DNA of 64,000 bases from Salipaludibacillus aurantiacus. Its GTDB lineage: Bacteria > Bacillota > Bacilli > Bacillales > Salisediminibacteriaceae. Position numbers and translations under genes: made by a program. Below are positions 27,577 to 36,256 of this stretch, piece by piece. Below the pieces are notes generated by a model. That model ran no database searches. It was given only the letters and a program-made list of their open reading frames with translations, and was not told the origin of the DNA. The stretch lies in NCBI RefSeq assembly GCF_900111295.1, contig NZ_FOGT01000001.1, forward strand, positions 1 through 64,000. The letters run 5' to 3'. Numbering within the stretch: position 1 is the stretch's first letter; the number at the start of each line of letters is the position of its first letter.

Positions 27577-28674
27577 TTACCGGGCCAGAATTTCCTCTAT
27601 GATATGAGACGTGGCTTCCGGCTTTTTCAGCAGTCGAGCCCCGGATTTTAAAGTTTCGTGCACACTTGCTTCGTACAATACTTTTTCAATCATTTGTGGT
27701 AATTCTTCATAGCGCGTTGTTCGGATGGCTGCTCCCTCAGATGTTAAATAATCCGAATTATGTTCTTCGTGTCCCGGAACCGTGCTGAATATAACAATAG
27801 GAATTTCACAGGCAAGAGCTTCAGCCATCGTTACGCCTCCAGCCTTGGAAATTAAACCGTCACTTGCCCTCAGATACAATAGAAATTGATCTGTAAACCC
27901 AATGACCTTTACTTTATGCTTACTTTTCTGATTTATAATACGCTGTTTTACTCGCTGATTATGGCCGACCATACATAGAATCTGGACAGATTCAGGCAGA
28001 GTTTCCAAAGCTTTTAATATGTTCACGTAATTCGTTAAGCCCATCCCTCCCCCTGCAATTAGAAGAGTTTTAATATTTTTGTCGAGCCTTAATTGTTCCC
28101 GTGCAGCAGCTTTAGGAGTCTGTAAACAGTGATTCTTTAAGATAGGAATACCTGTTGAAAAAAAACTGCCCGGAGAGACTTGATGTTTCGCTGCAAATTC
28201 ATCAACTTTATGAGAAGCTGTAAAATAACCGTCGATTTCCTGTCTAAGGTAAGCAGGATGCAGGACAAAGTCTGTAATCACTGTATATAAAGGGGCTTTA
28301 ATTTGTTTTTTTTGTTTTAATTTTGATAAGAAAGCTGTCACAAATGGATGCGTTGAAATCATGAACGGACAGGCACTTTCTTCGACCATGCCGTAAAGCT
28401 GGTCAACAAACAGGGACCCAAATTGGTCCAGCAGCAGAAAAAGAGGGTAGTCTTCGGCATAAAAATACATTTTCCTCCACACGCCGGGGCTTATTTTGAG
28501 TAACCTTAAATAACTCTGCAATACAAAATGATGAAGATAAGGATGAATGGCATGAAAAGTGTCAACCACTTCAGCATGCACCCCCTTAATCAGTAACTCT
28601 TCTTGCAGAGCTTTCGCTGCCTGGTTATGTCCATTACCTATGGATGCAGAAAAAATTAACGGTTGACCTTTCAT
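27577..28674 (-). CDS. UgtP/MGDG-synthase-type glycosyltransferase
   Basis: GT28-like enzyme of about 365 residues. The N-terminal acceptor domain carries SASIGNGHNQAAKAL, the hallmark of diacylglycerol glycosyltransferases (MGDG synthase, B. subtilis UgtP), and the donor domain has GGGMGL and SKAGGVTMAEAL for UDP-sugar binding. It probably adds glucose or galactose to diacylglycerol. Start ambiguous: GGGAGGGGG precedes ATG 28680 directly and ATG 28674 by 9 nt; I chose the latter. Neighbouring lipid enzymes support a membrane-lipid role. Confidence 0.85.
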   Translation of the reverse strand: MKGQPLIFSASIGNGHNQAAKALQEELLIKGVHAEVVDTFHAIHPYLHHFVLQSYLRLLKISPGVWRKMYFYAEDYPLFLLLDQFGSLFVDQLYGMVEESACPFMISTHPFVTAFLSKLKQKKQIKAPLYTVITDFVLHPAYLRQEIDGYFTASHKVDEFAAKHQVSPGSFFSTGIPILKNHCLQTPKAAAREQLRLDKNIKTLLIAGGGMGLTNYVNILKALETLPESVQILCMVGHNQRVKQRIINQKSKHKVKVIGFTDQFLLYLRASDGLISKAGGVTMAEALACEIPIVIFSTVPGHEEHNSDYLTSEGAAIRTTRYEELPQMIEKVLYEASVHETLKSGARLLKKPEATSHIIEEILAR

Positions 28675-28856
28675 TTCCATCCCCCTCCCTTCTCTAATCA
28701 TATTTTCCTGCCCGATTCCTTAGAGTCATTTGTAACTGGCAAGTCCTTCTTCTCTTACATATTCAGCACTTTTTATTTACATAATAATCGTAAGGAAATA
28801 AGGCAGAATAGTTATCCTTTACCTTCCACCCAATAAATGTAAAAAGGATGATAGAA

Positions 28857-30338
28857 GTGAATAAAACTGAAAAACGCGCGGTTATGCTCATGCTGGATAC
28901 TTTAATGGATAAACCTCTGCAGCAGGCATTAAAAAATGAACATGTTCCTGCTATCAAGTATTTTATGGAATATGCCATTTATTATCCCGGAGTAGTAGCC
29001 CCTTTTCCTACCATGTCAGTAAATGTTGAGAGCACGCTGTTAACAGGGCATTACTCAGACCGTCACGGCGTGCCAGCTTTAGTCTGGTATAAAAAGAATG
29101 AAAACAGAGTGATTAATTACGGAACGCATGTATTTGAATTGGTCAAACTCGGTTTAACAAAAAGCCTTTATGATGTGATGTACCGGTTAAACAATAAACA
29201 TTTGCGCAAAGATGTCAAAACGATACATGAAGAATTACAGGCGGCCGGGAAAATTTCAGCGTCCATTAACCCTCTTGTCCACAGAGGCCATACAGTGAAC
29301 GAAATAACGGTTCCAGGGCTGATCCGTTATTTTATTAATATAAACAAAACAATTAAAACAAGGACCAGTGACAAATTTGTATATGGACGATCATCCAGTC
29401 TGAGTGCTCTAAACAAACACAGTTACATTTGGAACAAATACGGGTTTAATAACAATTTTTCTGTGCAGGAATTTTCTTATTTAATTAAAACGAATAATTT
29501 GCCGCATTTCTCACTTGTTTACTTCCCAGACCACGATAAAAATGTTCATAAAAAAGGACCTATGGATTTGGAAGGCATCAAAGAAATGGATAAGCAGCTT
29601 CAGACCATACTGGAATCCTTCCCTACATGGGAAGAGGCTTTGAAAAACAACATATGGATATTAATCGGCGATAACGGCCAGGCAAGAGTAGGAAAACATA
29701 AGCAGAGCGCATTAGTGGATATCCGGAGATTATTAAAACCGTTGAGAATTACAAAATTACGAAAAGGGGTGCAAAAAGACGACCAGATCGTACTGGCAAA
29801 CAATTTGAGATCATGTTTTGTTTACACCTTAAACAATGAAGAAGTCCCTTTAACGGAAATTGCTGAAAGGCTGAAAAGAGACGATCGCATTGATATGATT
29901 GCTTGGAAATCCATCGATTGGATTTATGTCACATCTGGCGGAGATGGCGGAGAGTTTAAATTCAAACAGGGAAATGATATGAAAGATGAATATAACCAGT
30001 CATGGAAGATTGAAGGAGAAGCATCAATTCTTGATTTGAAGATTCAGGGGAAAGCGGTTACTTATGGAGATTATCCCGACGCTTTACAGAGGCTTTACAG
30101 TACACTTCACTCCCATGCAGGGGATTTTGTGGTGACCAGTGTGAAACCAGGACACGAATTTATTACCGAAAGCTCCCCGTCCCATCCCAAGGGGGCAAGT
30201 CACGGGGGATTTCATAAAGATGACTCCCTTATTCCGATGATTGTCGCCGGAACAGATTGTTCACCGGACTTTTTGCGTATTGTAGATCTAAAACGCTGGA
30301 TTTTAAACCTGCTTATTCCAAAAGAACGGGGTAATTGA
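28857..30338 (+). CDS. Alkaline-phosphatase-superfamily phosphodiesterase
   Basis: 494 residues of the nucleotide pyrophosphatase/phosphodiesterase type. Metal and nucleophile motifs: MLMLDTLMD, FPTMS (Thr nucleophile position), VNVESTLLTGHYSDRHGVPA, FPDHDKNVHKKGP, GDNGQA and SHGGFHKDD. No signal peptide, so it should act in the cytosol. It lies between a glycolipid synthase and a lipid kinase, hinting at a phospho-lipid or nucleotide-sugar substrate. Start either GTG 28857 (AAAGGATGAT upstream) or ATG 28848; I prefer GTG. Confidence 0.82.
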   Translation: MNKTEKRAVMLMLDTLMDKPLQQALKNEHVPAIKYFMEYAIYYPGVVAPFPTMSVNVESTLLTGHYSDRHGVPALVWYKKNENRVINYGTHVFELVKLGLTKSLYDVMYRLNNKHLRKDVKTIHEELQAAGKISASINPLVHRGHTVNEITVPGLIRYFININKTIKTRTSDKFVYGRSSSLSALNKHSYIWNKYGFNNNFSVQEFSYLIKTNNLPHFSLVYFPDHDKNVHKKGPMDLEGIKEMDKQLQTILESFPTWEEALKNNIWILIGDNGQARVGKHKQSALVDIRRLLKPLRITKLRKGVQKDDQIVLANNLRSCFVYTLNNEEVPLTEIAERLKRDDRIDMIAWKSIDWIYVTSGGDGGEFKFKQGNDMKDEYNQSWKIEGEASILDLKIQGKAVTYGDYPDALQRLYSTLHSHAGDFVVTSVKPGHEFITESSPSHPKGASHGGFHKDDSLIPMIVAGTDCSPDFLRIVDLKRWILNLLIPKERGN

Positions 30339-30362
30339 CTATTAAAAAGGAGAGTAAGGCAA

Positions 30363-30494
30363 ATGAAAACTAAAATTGAAAAACTTCAGCATGTTCTGTG
30401 TGATTTTGTTCATTCGCTCTTTTTCCTGGAATACGAGCATCTTTTAACAAAAGAGGAGAAAAGCAAGCTTTCATGGAAGAAACAAAAACAGTAA
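30363..30494 (+). CDS. Small unknown protein downstream of the phosphodiesterase
   Basis: 43 residues with AAAAAGGAG 9 nt before ATG and 24 nt after the previous stop, so very probably cotranscribed. Sequence MKTKIEKLQHVLCDFVHSLFFLEYEHLL, then a charged Lys/Glu-rich tail. It could form an amphipathic helix; there is no membrane helix and no recognised family. A hairpin follows. Confidence 0.55.
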   Translation: MKTKIEKLQHVLCDFVHSLFFLEYEHLLTKEEKSKLSWKKQKQ

Positions 30495-30501
30495 TCAGTA
30501 A

Positions 30502-30537
30502 AGCAGGCCCTAATATACTCGGAAAGGGCCTGTTAAA
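30502..30537 (+). terminator. Hairpin ending the phosphodiesterase operon
   Basis: CAGGCCC pairs with GGGCCTG around a 15-nt loop, followed by TTAAAC. The T-tract is poor; it overlaps the stop of the convergent lipid kinase gene and may serve both strands. Confidence 0.55.
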
Positions 30538-31411
30538 CAACTCTTATAGCGTTTTTTTCGACACGTATATAAACCGGGCTTTCCATAAACTGTTCGCCAT
30601 CGCTTTGCACAAGAACAGGAGGATTGGAAGAAATGTACACTTCCTCTCCCTGCAATAAAGTAACCTTATTAACATGCCTCCCTTTATAGGCCTGGGGAAA
30701 TAACCATAACAGCTCCCATTTTTTTATTCCATGGACTATACAGAGGTTTAAGAGCCCATCATTATAACTGGCCTCAGGGCAAATATGAATTCCCCCTCCA
30801 TAATTTGGTGAATTAGCCACTGCTACTAACCATACATCTTCATATATTTTTTCAACTCCGTCAACTGTCACATGGACTCTCGTCGGTTCATAAGTCGTTA
30901 ATGTTTCCAGCATACTTACGACGTATGAGAGGCCCCCGAGACGGAATTGATTAAGAGGTTTCTTATAAGGTGCTTCATTAACTGTTTTTGCAACTTGGCC
31001 ATCAAATCCCACTCCCGTCACCGTCAAACAATACCGGCTGCCAAGATCCAGAAGATCAACCTGCTTAGGGTCATTTACTAGAATCCTTTCCAGGGCCTGG
31101 AGAGAATCCATCGGGATACCTAAACACCTCGCAAAATCATTCCCTGACCCTGCAGGAATAACACCGAGAGGAATATTACAGTAAACAAGCCCGTTAGCTA
31201 CTTCATTAATTGTTCCATCCCCACCCAAAACAACCAGTGCCTTAATATTTTCTCTTAAAAGGCCGGGTACAAGTTCCACAGCATGCTTCGGCCCTTCCGT
31301 AAATCTTGCTGAATAAGACAAATTTTTTTCTTTAAGGGCTTTTTCCACGCGTGCCCACACTTTTTCTCCCCTTCCATTTCCGGAAGTTTTATTTATTATA
31401 AATCCATGCAT
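30533..31411 (-). CDS. Diacylglycerol kinase family lipid kinase
   Basis: Soluble lipid kinase of the DgkB/YegS/BmrU group, 292 residues. It phosphorylates diacylglycerol or a related lipid with ATP. Nucleotide-binding motif VVLGGDGTINEVANG near residue 60 and GSGNDFARCLGIP follow the family. AGGAGG lies 10 nt before ATG 31411; a GTG 6 nt earlier is also possible. 54 nt follow the plsC-like gene, so the two probably form a unit that turns over diacylglycerol and phosphatidate. Confidence 0.9.
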   Translation of the reverse strand: MHGFIINKTSGNGRGEKVWARVEKALKEKNLSYSARFTEGPKHAVELVPGLLRENIKALVVLGGDGTINEVANGLVYCNIPLGVIPAGSGNDFARCLGIPMDSLQALERILVNDPKQVDLLDLGSRYCLTVTGVGFDGQVAKTVNEAPYKKPLNQFRLGGLSYVVSMLETLTTYEPTRVHVTVDGVEKIYEDVWLVAVANSPNYGGGIHICPEASYNDGLLNLCIVHGIKKWELLWLFPQAYKGRHVNKVTLLQGEEVYISSNPPVLVQSDGEQFMESPVYIRVEKNAIRVV

Positions 31412-31465
31412 ATTCACTTTTCCTCCTGAAAGTTCAAAAATTGATTTAATATCATTCTGGTACCA

Positions 31466-32101
31466 TTAGATTTTTTCAAGCGGGGGCAGGGAACCTTGCT
31501 GTGGCAGGATGGCTTCCCCGCTGTCCTTTTTTGCTAATTCTCTGGATTTCTGCATTAGCCGGTTTGCAATAGCCTGGTAATCCGGATTTTCAGATTCAGC
31601 GATTTTGATAAATTCTCCAATACTAACCATTACTTTTCGGCGGAAACTCATTTTTGTCCTGCTGAAAGTAATAGAAACCGGTAAAACAGGAACGCCGCTT
31701 TTTACAGCAAAAAAAGCTACTCCTTTTTTAGGTTCTTGTATCTTGCCCTCTTTTACTCTTGTCCCTTCAGGAAAAATTCCTATGACCTTACCTTCTCTTA
31801 GCAATCTCAGTGTTTGTCTGACCGGTCTGATCACTGAACCGGAATACCTGTTAACCCGTATCATCTCCAGCTCGTTAAAAAAACAGCTGCTCACTGCCGT
31901 TTGAAACAATTCCTGTTTGGCTAAGAAATGAATGTGTCTTTCGAATAGGGATGCAATAATAACAGGGTCAGCACAGCTTAAATGATTGGCTGAGATTATA
32001 AAAGACCCGGAACAATGTAATTTCTCTTCCCCTTTTATTTCAATTTTATATATTAGCAGCAAAATAATTTTAGCAATTCTGCGCAGGAAAGTGTAGACCA
32101 C
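31466..32101 (-). CDS. plsC: 1-acylglycerol-3-phosphate acyltransferase
   Basis: Adds the second acyl chain to make phosphatidic acid. 211 residues; N-terminal hydrophobic helix (about 6-18), catalytic HX4D as H40-D45 in NHLSCADP, and FPEGTR around residue 105 for the glycerol-phosphate. GTG start with GGGGGGG 7 nt upstream. Its position beside a DagK-like kinase and a glycosyltransferase points to local lipid synthesis. Confidence 0.9.
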   Translation of the reverse strand: MVYTFLRRIAKIILLLIYKIEIKGEEKLHCSGSFIISANHLSCADPVIIASLFERHIHFLAKQELFQTAVSSCFFNELEMIRVNRYSGSVIRPVRQTLRLLREGKVIGIFPEGTRVKEGKIQEPKKGVAFFAVKSGVPVLPVSITFSRTKMSFRRKVMVSIGEFIKIAESENPDYQAIANRLMQKSRELAKKDSGEAILPQQGSLPPLEKI

Positions 32102-32225
32102 TTTTCGTCCCCCCCTTTACTTATCTCTGAATAATTTTTGTTAATTCGAAAATAATATTCCTTAAAGCTTGGTAATTTTTTCTCAGTTCCTATATCTTTT
32201 AATTATGTAAGTGGAGGGATCGTAA

Positions 32226-33317
32226 ATGAGCACATTTACTTGCACAGGAGAACCAGTGGACCCGTACTCGGAATGGATAGTGGACGGTATCAGGAGAACT
32301 TTCTCGAATCAAGGATATGAGTATTTGCCAAATCCGAAAGATGACATTAAACTTGCCTTTCACTTTGTAGATCGCGACTCTCCAAGACCTTACCGGAGAA
32401 AAGCCCAAGGCACTTTTGTCGTTTCCATCGTAGAATCCCGCAGCACCCCCCGTGAAGTGAGGAAAGAGGCTTACCCGTATTTAATAAGAAGCCTCGCCAA
32501 CCATCTCATGTATGTTTGCCATGGGGAGGAAGAAACACAACTGTATTTTTTAACACCGGAACAAGGGAACTACAGTATCACGTTTGATCCTAAGAAAAAA
32601 GATGATAAGATTTTTGATAAGATTTACGAACGGCTTGAGCCTCTCGCTTCCTCCCAACTCGTGATTAACAATGATTTTTATGAAAATTTACCTGAATCTC
32701 TCTGGTACGGCGATGAGATAACGAAGTCTTTAAGTGTTTCTGGAAAAAAATTAGATGAAATGAATCTTCTGCCAGCGCCTTTCCCTCTTAAAGAAGTACT
32801 GCCGGAACGGGATATACGCCACCTTAATAAGTTATACGGAATCGGCGGTTTAAGTTACGGGAACCTCAGCGCCCGGAAGAATAAAGATCATTTCTGGATG
32901 AGTGCCAGCGGTATCGACAAATCCAAAATGTCTGAGGTTGGAAAAGATTTTCTTTATATAACCGGGTATGATGTTGGGAAAAATGCGATGAAAGTAAATA
33001 TTCCTCCAGGTATCAAGCCTAAACGAGCCTCTGTTGACGCTATTGAACATTGGATGATTTATCAGGAACACCCTGAGGTTGGGGCAATCGTCCATATTCA
33101 CGCCTGGATGGACGGCATTGAAGCTACCGTAATTAATTATCCTTGCGGAACAGTGCAATTAGCAGAATCAGTGGCTAATCTTGTAAAACGAGCCCCTGAT
33201 CCGGCCCGGGCCGTTATTGGGTTAAAGAATCACGGGCTGACTATCACCGGCACCAGCCTGGATGATATTTTTGAACGAATTGAGGGAAAAATAATTCCTG
33301 AAGTCCCTATGCAATAA
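32226..33317 (+). CDS. Class II aldolase/adducin protein with an extra N-terminal domain
   Basis: 363 residues. The C-terminal half (about 190-360) is an aldolase-II domain: GGLSYGNLSAR, FWMSASGID, zinc ligands in VHIHAW and a third His in LKNHGLTITG. The N-terminal 185 residues carry no motif I recognise; they include VEPVDPYSEW-like and RRKAQGTFVVSIVE. Substrate unknown; family members act on sugar phosphates. GGAGGG lies 6 nt before ATG. Stands alone with a good terminator. Confidence 0.8.
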   Translation: MSTFTCTGEPVDPYSEWIVDGIRRTFSNQGYEYLPNPKDDIKLAFHFVDRDSPRPYRRKAQGTFVVSIVESRSTPREVRKEAYPYLIRSLANHLMYVCHGEEETQLYFLTPEQGNYSITFDPKKKDDKIFDKIYERLEPLASSQLVINNDFYENLPESLWYGDEITKSLSVSGKKLDEMNLLPAPFPLKEVLPERDIRHLNKLYGIGGLSYGNLSARKNKDHFWMSASGIDKSKMSEVGKDFLYITGYDVGKNAMKVNIPPGIKPKRASVDAIEHWMIYQEHPEVGAIVHIHAWMDGIEATVINYPCGTVQLAESVANLVKRAPDPARAVIGLKNHGLTITGTSLDDIFERIEGKIIPEVPMQ

Positions 33318-33398
33318 CCTTGAATAAGATTAGCAGGCTATTCCATAAACCTGTCCCTCCGTATTTTAAGCTTATATTCAAACTGAGTAAGGCAGCAC

Positions 33399-33442
33399 GA
33401 AAGAGGCATGAATCCAGTAAAATACTGGTTTCATGCCTCTTT
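33399..33442. terminator. Bidirectional terminator
   Basis: AAAGAGGCATGAA pairs with TTCATGCCTCTTT, with inner CCAGTA / TACTGG. It lies between the aldolase gene and the convergent RsbR-like gene and suits both. Confidence 0.85.
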
Positions 33443-33487
33443 AGAATGCCCGCTTTACTTTGCAGGCTCCTTTAAAGTTTTTATACT

Positions 33488-34339
33488 TTAAATATCTTTA
33501 CAAACTCCATAATCTATTAAAGCTTGTCTTAAATTGCTGACTATTTTAAAATGCTTTATTTCAATACCTAATGACACGATCGTTTGTGCCGTTTCCGGTC
33601 TTAAACCGCTCAGAATAGGACTCACCCCAAGAATTTTTAAAGTTTTCATCAGATCAGACAGCCTGCTGGCAACAAAAGTATCCATGACAAGTACTCCGGA
33701 TAGATCTATAAAAATAAGTTCAAGTTTGTGGCTCATCGCATCCCTGACAACTGTATCCATCAAAACAGCCGATCTGTCTTCATCGAGATGTCCGATAAGC
33801 GGAAGTACAGCAATCCCTTTAGAAATGGGCACAACGGGAGCTGACAATTCTTTAATAAAATCGTGGGAGGCTTTTATTTTTTCCTCATGATCTTCGATAA
33901 ATGCGGCTGTAAAAGCATACGCTGCCTCATCCAGAAAGTCATTCAGAATAAGAGAAGATTTAAAAACCGTATCAGAGGCTACCTTTCTCTTTTTCGAGAA
34001 ATCTTCTATAAATTCCCATAAAATTTTCCGGTAAACTTTAGTCACTGGTAAAAGATCAGTCAGACTTGCCCCTTTGGAGACGCCATATTTACCGAGTTTT
34101 TTAGCCCACTCTTCAACCAAATAACTGCTTCCATTATCAGAGAAAGCCTTTCCGCAAATTTCGATTACTTCAAGCCTTCTTTCATACAGCTCTTCCTCCA
34201 AGGGGGCATATGAGGCCTTTTCTGAACCGGAATGAGAAAAAAGTGAATCGACGATCCATTCTTTATTTCCTCTAATCTCCTTTCCAATCTGCTCCAGATC
34301 TTTTATGACTTGAGCGTTTTCTATATTGTATTTTTTCAT
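33488..34339 (-). CDS. RsbR-type STAS-domain stress regulator
   Basis: 283 residues. The N-terminal helical part (about 1-155) is RsbR-like non-haem globin/sensor type; the C-terminal STAS domain (about 170-280) contains FIDLSGVLVMDTFVASRL, where T in MDT is the phosphorylation position of RsbR/RsbS. Such proteins build the stressosome that controls sigma B. Only this paralogue is here; rsbS and rsbT are not. I chose ATG 34339 (TTAGGAG upstream); the open frame to 34438 is basic and unlike the family. Confidence 0.82.
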   Translation of the reverse strand: MKKYNIENAQVIKDLEQIGKEIRGNKEWIVDSLFSHSGSEKASYAPLEEELYERRLEVIEICGKAFSDNGSSYLVEEWAKKLGKYGVSKGASLTDLLPVTKVYRKILWEFIEDFSKKRKVASDTVFKSSLILNDFLDEAAYAFTAAFIEDHEEKIKASHDFIKELSAPVVPISKGIAVLPLIGHLDEDRSAVLMDTVVRDAMSHKLELIFIDLSGVLVMDTFVASRLSDLMKTLKILGVSPILSGLRPETAQTIVSLGIEIKHFKIVSNLRQALIDYGVCKDI

Positions 34340-34669
34340 AACAGCTCCAACTCCTAAAATTAAACACACGTTCTTTAATTTCAAGTAAGTTATTTTTTGT
34401 AAAAACTTCTTTCTGATCCCCTTCTGTACTCTTTTCACAGAGCTAATTCTACTAGTAATCTAAAGCCTGCGCAACTTCTTTCACACATTTGTTTCTTATA
34501 AAATGCCTAATTGTTTAACCCACTGACATATTTCGTTTAAATTTTATGAAACTTTTGTGAATAATTATCTAATATTAATACCTGATACTAATTTTCCCGG
34601 TAATTATGCCCCTTTATATGGTACACTTTAGTGGTTCTTCTGATTAATTAACAGCAAAGGGTGAGTTAA
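34340..34669. promoter_or_regulatory. Divergent region between rsbR-like and nitronate monooxygenase genes
   Basis: 330 bp, AT-rich. On the plus strand TGGTACACT (34619-34627) is an extended -10 element placed 43 nt before the monooxygenase start; no good -35. Nothing else identified. Confidence 0.35.
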
Positions 34670-35623
34670 ATGAAGTTACCAGAACTTAAAATTGCACACA
34701 TGAGACCGAAACTGCCAATTCTTCAAGGCGGAATGGGAGTACGGGTTTCTCTAAGCAATTTAGCTTCAGCGGTCTCTAATGCAGGGGGAATAGGGATCAT
34801 TTCAGGCACAGGCATTTCTGCTGATGAACTGAAATCACATATTCGTAAAGCAAGGGAAAAAACAAAAGGGGCCGGCTATATTGGAGTCAATGTCCTCTAC
34901 GCGATGACTGATTTTGCAGAAACTATGAAAGCCGCTATGGAAGAGAAAGTGGATTTTATTATTTCAGGGGCTGGGATTTCAAGGGATATGTATAATTGGG
35001 GAAAACAATCTAATACTCCTGTGGTATCAATCGTTTCATCGGCTAAATTAGCTAAAATGTCCCAACGTCTCGGGGCTGCAGCTGTAGTAGTGGAAGGAAC
35101 AGAAGCAGGCGGCCACCTTGGAACGGATCGGCCTCTGTTTGACGTTTTACCTGAGGTCGTAAAAGCAGTGGACATTCCTGTCATCGCTGCAGGAGGGATA
35201 ATAGACGGTAAAGATGTCCGGCGGGCTATCGAAGCCGGGGCTTCAGGTGTGCAAATGGGTACACGCTTCGTAGCCAGTGAAGAGTGTGATGCCCCTCTTT
35301 CATTTAAAGAAAAATATCTAAAAAGTAAAGACACTGTATTAATTGATTCAGTTGTCGGTCTAAAAGGCCGTGCTGTACCAAATAATTTCACTGAAAAAAT
35401 CAGCAATCAACAACGTTTGAAAATCGATAAATGCGTTTCTTGTTTAAAAAAATGCTCGCACCGTTTTTGTATTTATGATTCGCTGCTTAAATCTGTTGGC
35501 GGTGATTCAGAGGAAGGCCTTATCTTCAGCGGCGCCCGGGTTGGCGAAATTAAAGACATCCTACCTGTCGAGAAGATTTTAAATAATATCCAAAAGGAAT
35601 ATTATCAGGCTCAAACTGTTTAA
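34670..35623 (+). CDS. Nitronate monooxygenase / FabK-like flavoprotein
   Basis: 317-residue FMN TIM barrel. Motifs: PILQGGMGVRVS at the N-terminus, VVVEGTEAGGHLG, IPVIAAGGI and GVQMGTRFVAS for flavin and phosphate binding. The C-terminal tail has CVSCLKKCSHRFC followed by GLIFSGARVG, known from the FabK-like subfamily of firmicutes. It oxidises nitronates or reduces enoyl-thioesters; sequence alone does not decide. AAAGGGTGAG lies 5 nt before ATG. Confidence 0.88.
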   Translation: MKLPELKIAHMRPKLPILQGGMGVRVSLSNLASAVSNAGGIGIISGTGISADELKSHIRKAREKTKGAGYIGVNVLYAMTDFAETMKAAMEEKVDFIISGAGISRDMYNWGKQSNTPVVSIVSSAKLAKMSQRLGAAAVVVEGTEAGGHLGTDRPLFDVLPEVVKAVDIPVIAAGGIIDGKDVRRAIEAGASGVQMGTRFVASEECDAPLSFKEKYLKSKDTVLIDSVVGLKGRAVPNNFTEKISNQQRLKIDKCVSCLKKCSHRFCIYDSLLKSVGGDSEEGLIFSGARVGEIKDILPVEKILNNIQKEYYQAQTV

Positions 35624-35754
35624 ATGCTAAGAAAACACAGTTGCTGATCCCATTGGAAGCTCTTGAAACGACCAAGGCCCTCTTTGGCGAAGACCTTAAA
35701 AAAAGATTTTTTTGGAAAAAAACTCATTTACAGCTATCTTTATAGCTGAAGGCA

Positions 35755-35894
35755 TGCTATACTAGGAATCACTGGTTGACGTTCGGATATGACTGATAGA
35801 GAAATACTTTAACGAGTGATTTTCCTCTTGAACGAATAAATGAAGAGCTCAATAGTAATAATTCGCGGGAAAATCCGCACAGGAGGAATTTCTA
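35755..35894 (+). promoter_or_regulatory. Extended -10 promoter and long leader of the cold shock gene
   Basis: TGCTATACT at 35755-35763 is an extended -10 element. The leader would then be about 125 nt, as is usual for cold shock mRNAs whose 5' region controls stability and translation. AGGAGG lies 8 nt before the start codon. Confidence 0.5.
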
Positions 35895-36092
35895 ATGACA
35901 CAAGGTACAGTAAAATGGTTTAACGCAGAAAAAGGTTTCGGTTTCATCGAAGTTGAAGGACAAGACGACGTATTCGTTCACTTTTCCGCTATTCAAGGTG
36001 AAGGTTTCAAATCTCTTGAAGAAGGTCAAGCTGTAACTTTCGATATCGAACAAGGACAACGTGGCCCACAAGCTGCTAACGTTCAAAAGTAA
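35895..36092 (+). CDS. Cold shock protein (CspB/CspD type)
   Basis: 65-residue single-stranded nucleic acid chaperone. RNP1 KGFGFIEV and RNP2 VFVHF are intact, with the aromatic surface W8, F15, F17 and F27-region residues. Slightly acidic, full length. AGGAGG 8 nt upstream, long leader and own terminator. Paralogue identity (B, C or D) cannot be told. Confidence 0.95.
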   Translation: MTQGTVKWFNAEKGFGFIEVEGQDDVFVHFSAIQGEGFKSLEEGQAVTFDIEQGQRGPQAANVQK

Positions 36093-36099
36093 TAATATA

Positions 36100-36127
36100 A
36101 AAGGCCCTCAGCAGGGCCTTTTTATTT
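36100..36127 (+). terminator. Cold shock gene terminator
   Basis: AAGGCCCT pairs with AGGGCCTT with a 4-nt loop, followed by a T-rich tract; 8 nt after the stop. Confidence 0.92.
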
Positions 36128-36256
36128 TGGTTATTTATTTTCCTCTTTTCATACCCCCTTCATCCTGTATCTTCCTATATTTATATCCTGCTGATTATAA
36201 TATCGCTCTGCTTTTCATACATTTTAAAATAATCCTACAGCAAGGGAGATTAATGT

